Assembly (NCBI GenBank): GCA_045639325.1
Contig: JAZUCU010000004.1
Location: 1-61,292, forward strand
Reading direction: 5' to 3'
Length of the DNA stretch: 61,292 bases
Source of the DNA: RGIG8244 sp045639325
GTDB taxonomy: Bacteria; Verrucomicrobiota; Lentisphaeria; Victivallales; UBA1829
The position numbers were made by a program, and so were the translations under genes. This document shows positions 57,717 through 61,292 of this stretch, piece by piece (the first letter of the stretch is position 1; each line of letters begins with the position of its first letter). The notes under the pieces are model-generated. The model was not told where the DNA came from. It did no database searches and saw only the letters and a list, made by a program, of their open reading frames with translations.

Positions 57717-58535
57717 TTATTCTCCGGCGATGATTTTTTCGACTGCTGCGGTCAATTCTTCTGCAAGAACACCGGTCAATCCTTCGCCAATCTTGCCGCT
57801 GTCACATGCCGTCACAAAGTCGGGAGAGAGCGGAAGACGTGCCAGCAAAGGCAGTCCGTTGGAATCCGCAAGTACCTGGCCGCCGCCGTTACGGAAGATT
57901 TCATGACGGCTGTTGCAATCCGGGCACATGAAATAGCTCATGTTTTCCACAATACCTGCCACCGGTACTTCCACCTGACGGCAGAAGTCGATGCATTTAC
58001 GGCAGTCGGAGAGAGATACTTCCTGCGGAGTTGTGACCACTACGGCACGTTTTTCGCCGGGGATCATCTGACAGGCAGACAACACTTCGTCACCGGTTCC
58101 GGGCGGGAAGTCAAGCACCAGATAATCCAGTTCGCCCCAGTTGACTTCTTCCAGCAACTGTTTGAGAACACCAATCTTGGCAGGACCGCGCCAGATCACA
58201 GCAGCATCTGCATCATCCACCAGCAAACCGATGGAGACCACGCCGACGCCATATTTTTCGCCGGGGACGATTCCGTCATCATTGCCGCCGAGACGTTCAT
58301 CTTTCATCCCGAACAGTGTGGGCTGACTGGGACCATGGAAGTCCACATCCAGCAGAGCTACTTTCTTTCCAGCCTTGGCAAGCAGAATTGCCAGAGATGC
58401 GGCAACGGTACTTTTTCCAACGCCACCTTTACCGGAAAGAATCAACAATTTGTGCTTGACATCAAGCAACCGGGATTTTTTACCATCGCTGCAGCTGCCG
58501 CTGCAGGAACTGCAATTTCCAGAACATCCGCCCAT
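57717..58535 (-). CDS. mrp: Mrp/NBP35 family iron-sulfur cluster carrier ATPase
   Basis: This 272-residue P-loop protein has Walker A SGKGGVGKST at 34-43 (deviant, ParA/MinD type), the DVDFHGPSQPTLFG switch, VLDFPPGTGDEVLS, and CPDC near residue 195 for the bridging cluster. Its N-terminus (Cys at 4, 8, 11 and 15) forms an extra cysteine cluster like that of eukaryotic NBP35. It probably carries Fe-S clusters to client proteins such as PFOR. AGGAG precedes the ATG; it heads the HPr-trkAH operon. Confidence 0.94.
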   Translation of the reverse strand: MGGCSGNCSSCSGSCSDGKKSRLLDVKHKLLILSGKGGVGKSTVAASLAILLAKAGKKVALLDVDFHGPSQPTLFGMKDERLGGNDDGIVPGEKYGVGVVSIGLLVDDADAAVIWRGPAKIGVLKQLLEEVNWGELDYLVLDFPPGTGDEVLSACQMIPGEKRAVVVTTPQEVSLSDCRKCIDFCRQVEVPVAGIVENMSYFMCPDCNSRHEIFRNGGGQVLADSNGLPLLARLPLSPDFVTACDSGKIGEGLTGVLAEELTAAVEKIIAGE

Positions 58536-58585
58536 GATTTGAGTACTCCTGTATAGGTTATGTATATATAATATAGTAACTCAAT

Positions 58586-58613
58586 ACTATACCACAGTTT
58601 TAAAAAAAGTCAA
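58586..58613 (-). promoter_or_regulatory. Promoter of the mrp-HPr-trkA-trkH operon
   Basis: On the minus strand TTGACT (58608-58613) and TATAGT (58586-58591) are 16 bases apart, about 50 bases before the mrp start codon. Confidence 0.7.
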
Positions 58614-58686
58614 GTTTTTTGCGGGTGGGTAGTTTTTACTTCCGGTGTGATTTTTTTGTGCCTCTTCATACAGAGTTGACGTTCCC

Positions 58687-58753
58687 GTTCGGCAATTTGT
58701 AGGGATTTCGTTCGGCAATTTGTAGAGATTTCGTTCGGCAATTTGTAGGATTT
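58687..58753. repeat. Three 23-bp tandem repeats
   Basis: GTTCGGCAATTTGTAG plus GGATTTC or a close variant is repeated at 58687, 58710 and 58733. It lies between the mrp promoter and the first TACGGAG element, in a 500-bp stretch without genes. Confidence 0.85.
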
Positions 58754-58761
58754 TTGTTTTA

Positions 58762-58917
58762 TACGGAGAGGTACGGAGTTTTACGGAGAATTACGGAGGA
58801 TCACATCAGAAACCAATATCGTATTTGCAGTCTCCTTTGTTACGGCTTCAACTTAAAAGCCTATGACTTTTCATGCACCCCTCCGTAAATCTCCGTACCT
58901 CTCCGTACCCATCCGTA
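58762..58917. repeat. TACGGAG-bounded element, copy 1
   Basis: Four 10-bp units built on TACGGAG start the element, and four built on CTCCGTA (the last degenerate) end it, so the ends are inverted arrays. Between them are ATATCGTATTTGCAGTC and a CTTTTCATGCAC segment shared with the second copy at 60728-60931. It lies just after the terminator of the intact pilin gene. No open frame is convincing. It is a candidate non-autonomous mobile element or recombination site. Confidence 0.8.
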
Positions 58918-58942
58918 CAAAAAATCCTCCCGTTGAAAAAAA

Positions 58943-58971
58943 CAAAAAAAACGGCCCCCACATAGGGGCCG
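58943..58971 (-). terminator. Terminator of the intact pseudopilin gene
   Basis: On the minus strand CGGCCCC-TATGTG-GGGGCCG (7-bp stem) is followed by eight T. The motif CGGTGCGCACCG (59007-59018), a perfect palindrome, lies between stop codon and terminator. Both features recur after the second pilin copy. Confidence 0.9.
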
Positions 58972-59042
58972 CAATCTCACAATCATAATTTTGTTTGCCG
59001 GGAATCCGGTGCGCACCGTAAATCCCGTCAATTAAGGTTTGA

Positions 59043-59663
59043 TTATTCAGGAATAACCAAGTGTGCTTCAACGTTGGCTTTTGTGATGCCGTTGCTTGTA
59101 GCAATTTCGTTTGTCCACTGAGCACCACCGGGACGTGTGACGGAAGAGTCGATGCGGAGGTAAGCACCTTTCTTGTCATGGTTCCATGTGCCAGCTGTTT
59201 TTGTCTGAGCGTCAGCAGCGATCACAGAAGAACCACCGCATGTGGATGTGGAGATAGCACCCTGAGCTTCTCTTACGAAGTAACCATAAGAGATGGATTT
59301 GTTGGAGAGAGCTGCACCAGTTGCAGCAGCCTGCCAACCAGCTGTTGTTGTGGAGGGGCAGAGGTAGGATTTGGGTTCATCGAGGCCGTTCTGGCGGAGA
59401 ACTTCAAAACGTTCTGCAGAGTGACCGGCAGTACCAGAACCAGTTGCTGCAGCAGCTGTTGTACCGATCGGCATCTGACCGTAGTCGTTTTCATAGGTAA
59501 CGAGAGCGGTACCGATCTGTTTGAGGTTGTTTGTGCAGTTTGCCTGTTTACCAGTTTCTTTAACTGCGCCGAGAGCGGGGAGAAGCATACCTGCGAGGAT
59601 CGCGATGATAGCGATAACAACGAGGAGCTCGATCAATGTAAAACTTTTGTCTTCACGTTTCAT
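59043..59663 (-). CDS. Type IV prepilin-like/pseudopilin protein (intact copy)
   Basis: This 206-residue protein starts MKREDKSFTLIELLVVIAIIAILAGMLLPALG: a basic leader, a pilin helix with Glu at mature position 5, and Ser rather than Gly before the cleavage Phe. CTNNLKQIGTALVTYENDYGQMP and SYLCPST are typical of Lentisphaerota pseudopilins. After the N-terminal blocks, variable segments (GTTAAAATGSGTAGHSAE; QAAATGAALSNKS; EIATSNGITKANVEAH) alternate with a conserved core around AADAQTKTAGTWNHDKKG. CGGAGAAAATTAACT precedes the ATG, and a TATAAT promoter lies 75 bases upstream. Assembly genes are not in the window. Confidence 0.9.
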   Translation of the reverse strand: MKREDKSFTLIELLVVIAIIAILAGMLLPALGAVKETGKQANCTNNLKQIGTALVTYENDYGQMPIGTTAAAATGSGTAGHSAERFEVLRQNGLDEPKSYLCPSTTTAGWQAAATGAALSNKSISYGYFVREAQGAISTSTCGGSSVIAADAQTKTAGTWNHDKKGAYLRIDSSVTRPGGAQWTNEIATSNGITKANVEAHLVIPE

Positions 59664-59737
59664 AGTTAATTTTCTCCGTGTTAGATTTTTTGTTTTTTTG
59701 ATTGTGATTTTTTCTTCTTGTGAGACTTCTGCTGTTA

Positions 59738-59765
59738 ATTATACACGATAATTTGAAAAAAGCAA
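59738..59765 (-). promoter_or_regulatory. Promoter of the intact pseudopilin gene
   Basis: On the minus strand TTGCTT (59760-59765) and a perfect TATAAT (59738-59743) are 16 bases apart, leaving a leader of about 70 bases. Confidence 0.72.
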
Positions 59766-59863
59766 TAGGTAAATCCAAAAAAATTGAAAAAAAGTGCATT
59801 TTTCTGTAGAAAAAAATTTTTTTGGTAGTATTTTCCCTCTTTAAATAAGGATATGTTATATGA

Positions 59864-59939
59864 CGGATAGGTCGGATAGGCCGGATAGGCAATATAACTT
59901 TTTCTTCCTGCCTATCAGGTTTATTCCGGCTTATCAGGC
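59864..59939. repeat. 9-bp CGGATAGG repeats with inverted partners
   Basis: CGGATAGGT/C is repeated three times (59864-59890), and GCCTATCAGG and CTTATCAGG follow at 59910-59939 as partial inverted partners. The array occupies the position where the second pilin copy should have its promoter. The rest of 59664-59966 is AT-rich with no gene. Confidence 0.75.
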
Positions 59940-59966
59940 TTATTCTCCATTAAACACCCGATTACG

Positions 59967-60590
59967 GTGACAGCACTCCTCGTCGTTATCGCTATCATCG
60001 CGATCCTCGCAGGTATGCTTCTTCCCGCCCTCGGCGCAGTGAAAGAAACTGGTAAACAGGCAAACTGCACAAACAACCTCAAACAGATCGGTACCGCTCT
60101 CGTTACCTATGAAAACGACTATAACCAGATGCCGATCGAAATCACAACAGCTCCGACAGCAAATGAACCTGCAAAATCTGATGATCGTTTTGAAATCCTC
60201 CGTCAGAACGGTCTCGATGAACCCAAATCTTACCTCTGCCCCTCCACCACAACTGCCGGTTGGGCTGCGCAGACAACTGGTAATGCATTGAATGAAAAAA
60301 CCATTTCCTATGGTTACTTTGTGAATGTCGGCGTTGGTGCCATCTCCACCTCTACCTGTGGTGGTTCTTCTGTGATCGCAGCTGACGCTCAGACAAAAAC
60401 AGCTGGTACATGGAACCATGACAAGAAAGGTGCTTACCTCCGCATCGACTCTTCTGTCACACGTCCCGGCGGCGCAATGTGGGTTAATGAAATCAAAACC
60501 AGCAATGGTCTTGCAGATATTGCCGCTGTTGATGCCGCTCTCTTGATTCCTGAAAGCGGTGCTGGACAGGAAGAAGAAGACAAAGATTAA
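59967..60590 (+). pseudogene. Promoterless, 5'-truncated second pseudopilin copy (candidate silent cassette)
   Basis: Homology to the intact pilin begins inside the pilin helix (LLVVIAIIAILAGM); before it the frame reads IKHPITVTALL, with no ATG, no ribosome site and Ala where the essential Glu5 should be. The nearest start is a GTG at 59967 (207 codons). The rest is an open, undamaged frame: an 80-bp segment (60042-60121) is identical to 59482-59561 of the intact gene, and a 47-bp identical segment lies in the AADAQ...RIDSS core, while intervening segments differ in sequence and length. The C-terminus adds SGAGQEEEDKD. An open but unexpressed frame suggests maintenance as a donor of sequence rather than decay. 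Confidence 0.8.
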
Positions 60591-60603
60591 TTGCTTCTGC
60601 AAA

Positions 60604-60625
60604 AATCCCGGTGCGCACCGGGATT
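60604..60625. repeat. 22-bp perfect palindrome after the second pilin copy
   Basis: AATCCCGGTGC and its exact complement meet here, extending the CGGTGCGCACCG palindrome found at 59007-59018 after the intact copy. Confidence 0.85.
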
Positions 60626-60656
60626 CCTGGCAATAAATTAAATGATTGTGAGATTG

Positions 60657-60683
60657 CGACTCCCCAGGTGGGGGTCGTTTTTT
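60657..60683 (+). terminator. Terminator of the second pilin copy
   Basis: CGACTCCCC pairs with GGGGGTCG and is followed by TTTTTT. GATTGTGAGATTGCG precedes it, as after the intact copy. Relative to that copy, stem changes are compensatory (GGCC to GAC/GTC). Confidence 0.85.
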
Positions 60684-60727
60684 GTTTTAAAGAAAGATGG
60701 CAAAACAGGTACGCACCCGGCTTCTTT

Positions 60728-60931
60728 GTAACGGAGAGGTACGGAGATTTACGGAGAGGTACGGAGGATCACACCAGAAACCGATATCGTATTTGCAGTC
60801 CCTTTATTACGGTGCAAACATTTATCCGGTCGAATATCCTCAACTGGAACCGATATCGTATTTGCAGTCCCATTGTTACGGCTTTAACTTAAACCTTCGA
60901 CTTTTCATGCACCTCTCCGTATCTCTCCGTA
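60728..60931. repeat. TACGGAG-bounded element, copy 2
   Basis: Four TACGGAG units begin it (one with an extra A) and two CTCCGTA units end it. It has the same orientation as copy 1 although the adjacent pilin copies are inverted relative to each other. Inside, CCGATATCGTATTTGCAGTCCC occurs twice (60781 and 60850), 69 bases apart; copy 1 has a single version. No gene is supported in 60591-61292. Confidence 0.8.
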
Positions 60932-61080
60932 CAAAAACGCTGGGCTGATTTTCCGTTTTATCAATGCTGTTCCTGTGCAAAAAAAATACAAAACATATTC
61001 ACAGATATCCCATATAATCCCCACAAAAAATACGTAATATGAAATGATCCCGTCCGTAATAGCATTGATAAACCGGATAA

Positions 61081-61292
61081 CAAGCCCTGTAGGGGCGGAA
61101 AGAGTCAAACAGCCCAGGGTAAGCGTAGCGCAACCCTGGGACATATCGCATAAAATTTGGGGTAAAGACTGGCATCGCCGTTTGGGGCGTTCCGCAAGGA
61201 ATGGCACATACGGTGATGCCATGAGGTCTCGGATATGTCATTGCCACCACGATGCCGTCCATTTCTATCGAAAGGCCGTCAACGTGGCGGCT
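61081..61292 (-). repeat. Modular repeat element, copy 3 (runs to window end)
   Basis: The arm module (AGCCCTGTAGGGGCGG, CAGCCCAGGG, CCCTGGGA) occupies 61083-61141 and the 49-nt hairpin lies at 61243-61291 in the opposite direction to copy 1, with stem GCCGCC/GGTGGC. Overall it corresponds to the right half of copy 1 read in reverse. It may continue beyond the window. Confidence 0.8.

Noticed and set aside
60779..60931. Possible CRISPR array
   Set aside because: Only two diverged repeats, no cas genes, and the flanks are inverted TACGGAG arrays shared with a one-copy version.

Overview
The window looks like a chromosomal segment from a Gram-negative-type member of the PVC group, most probably Lentisphaerota (Victivallis-like). 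That placement is an inference from several traits: short pseudopilins with a FTLIELLVVIAIIAILAGM-type N-terminus, a Pal-type lipoprotein, an ADP-heptose epimerase (LPS core), several Gfo/Idh/MocA oxidoreductases, sugar-active enzymes, and a pyruvate:ferredoxin oxidoreductase that suggests anaerobic carbon metabolism. No rRNA, tRNA, integrase, transposase or cas gene was found. Coding density is high and many genes are translationally coupled by 4-bp overlaps.

Layout. 1-300: a copy of a modular inverted repeat. 547-2517: a secreted phosphodiester-glycosidase-like protein converging with an unknown sugar-epimerase-like protein. 2882-12699: a KPVAKPA-repeat secreted protein, then a GldA/GldFG-like ABC exporter, a DUF4340 protein, ThiD, a cell-wall amidase and an alpha/beta hydrolase, closed by a strong terminator. 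12981-30468 is all on the minus strand: a GH2 enzyme; NifJ/PFOR; a MATE transporter with two Gfo/Idh oxidoreductases; a GT2-DUF362-UDPGP-unknown-YraN operon; and a pal-unknown-pepF operon. 30664-36859 (plus): ilvE and a small HTH protein, an acyl-CoA-ligase-like enzyme, an FKBP isomerase, an AraC regulator, and an AT-rich AAA/DUF4143 ATPase preceded by two palindromic repeats. 37042-51738 (plus): a SurA/PpiD-like chaperone, ispF, another Gfo/Idh, a SpoIIE phosphatase and a lipoprotein. This is followed by a tightly coupled run of hldD, a GT2 synthase, a pseudopilin, a DUF5060-like glycosidase, a PA14 protein and an SGNH esterase. 51760-58535 (minus): an IclR regulator with a MurQ/GKRP-like SIS protein, then an mrp-HPr-trkA-trkH operon.

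The most unusual part is 58560-60950. An intact pseudopilin gene with a good promoter (minus strand, 59663-59043) faces a second pseudopilin copy (plus strand, to 60590). The second copy lacks promoter, ribosome binding site, start codon and the N-terminal prepilin signal, yet keeps blocks identical to the intact gene at silent sites, separated by variable blocks of different length. This resembles an expressed pilin next to a silent cassette. Both copies carry the same 3' palindrome and terminator, followed by an element bounded by 10-bp TACGGAG/CTCCGTA arrays. A separate dispersed repeat, with a 49-nt hairpin whose stem covaries between copies, occurs at 1-281, 54344-54484 and 61081-61292.
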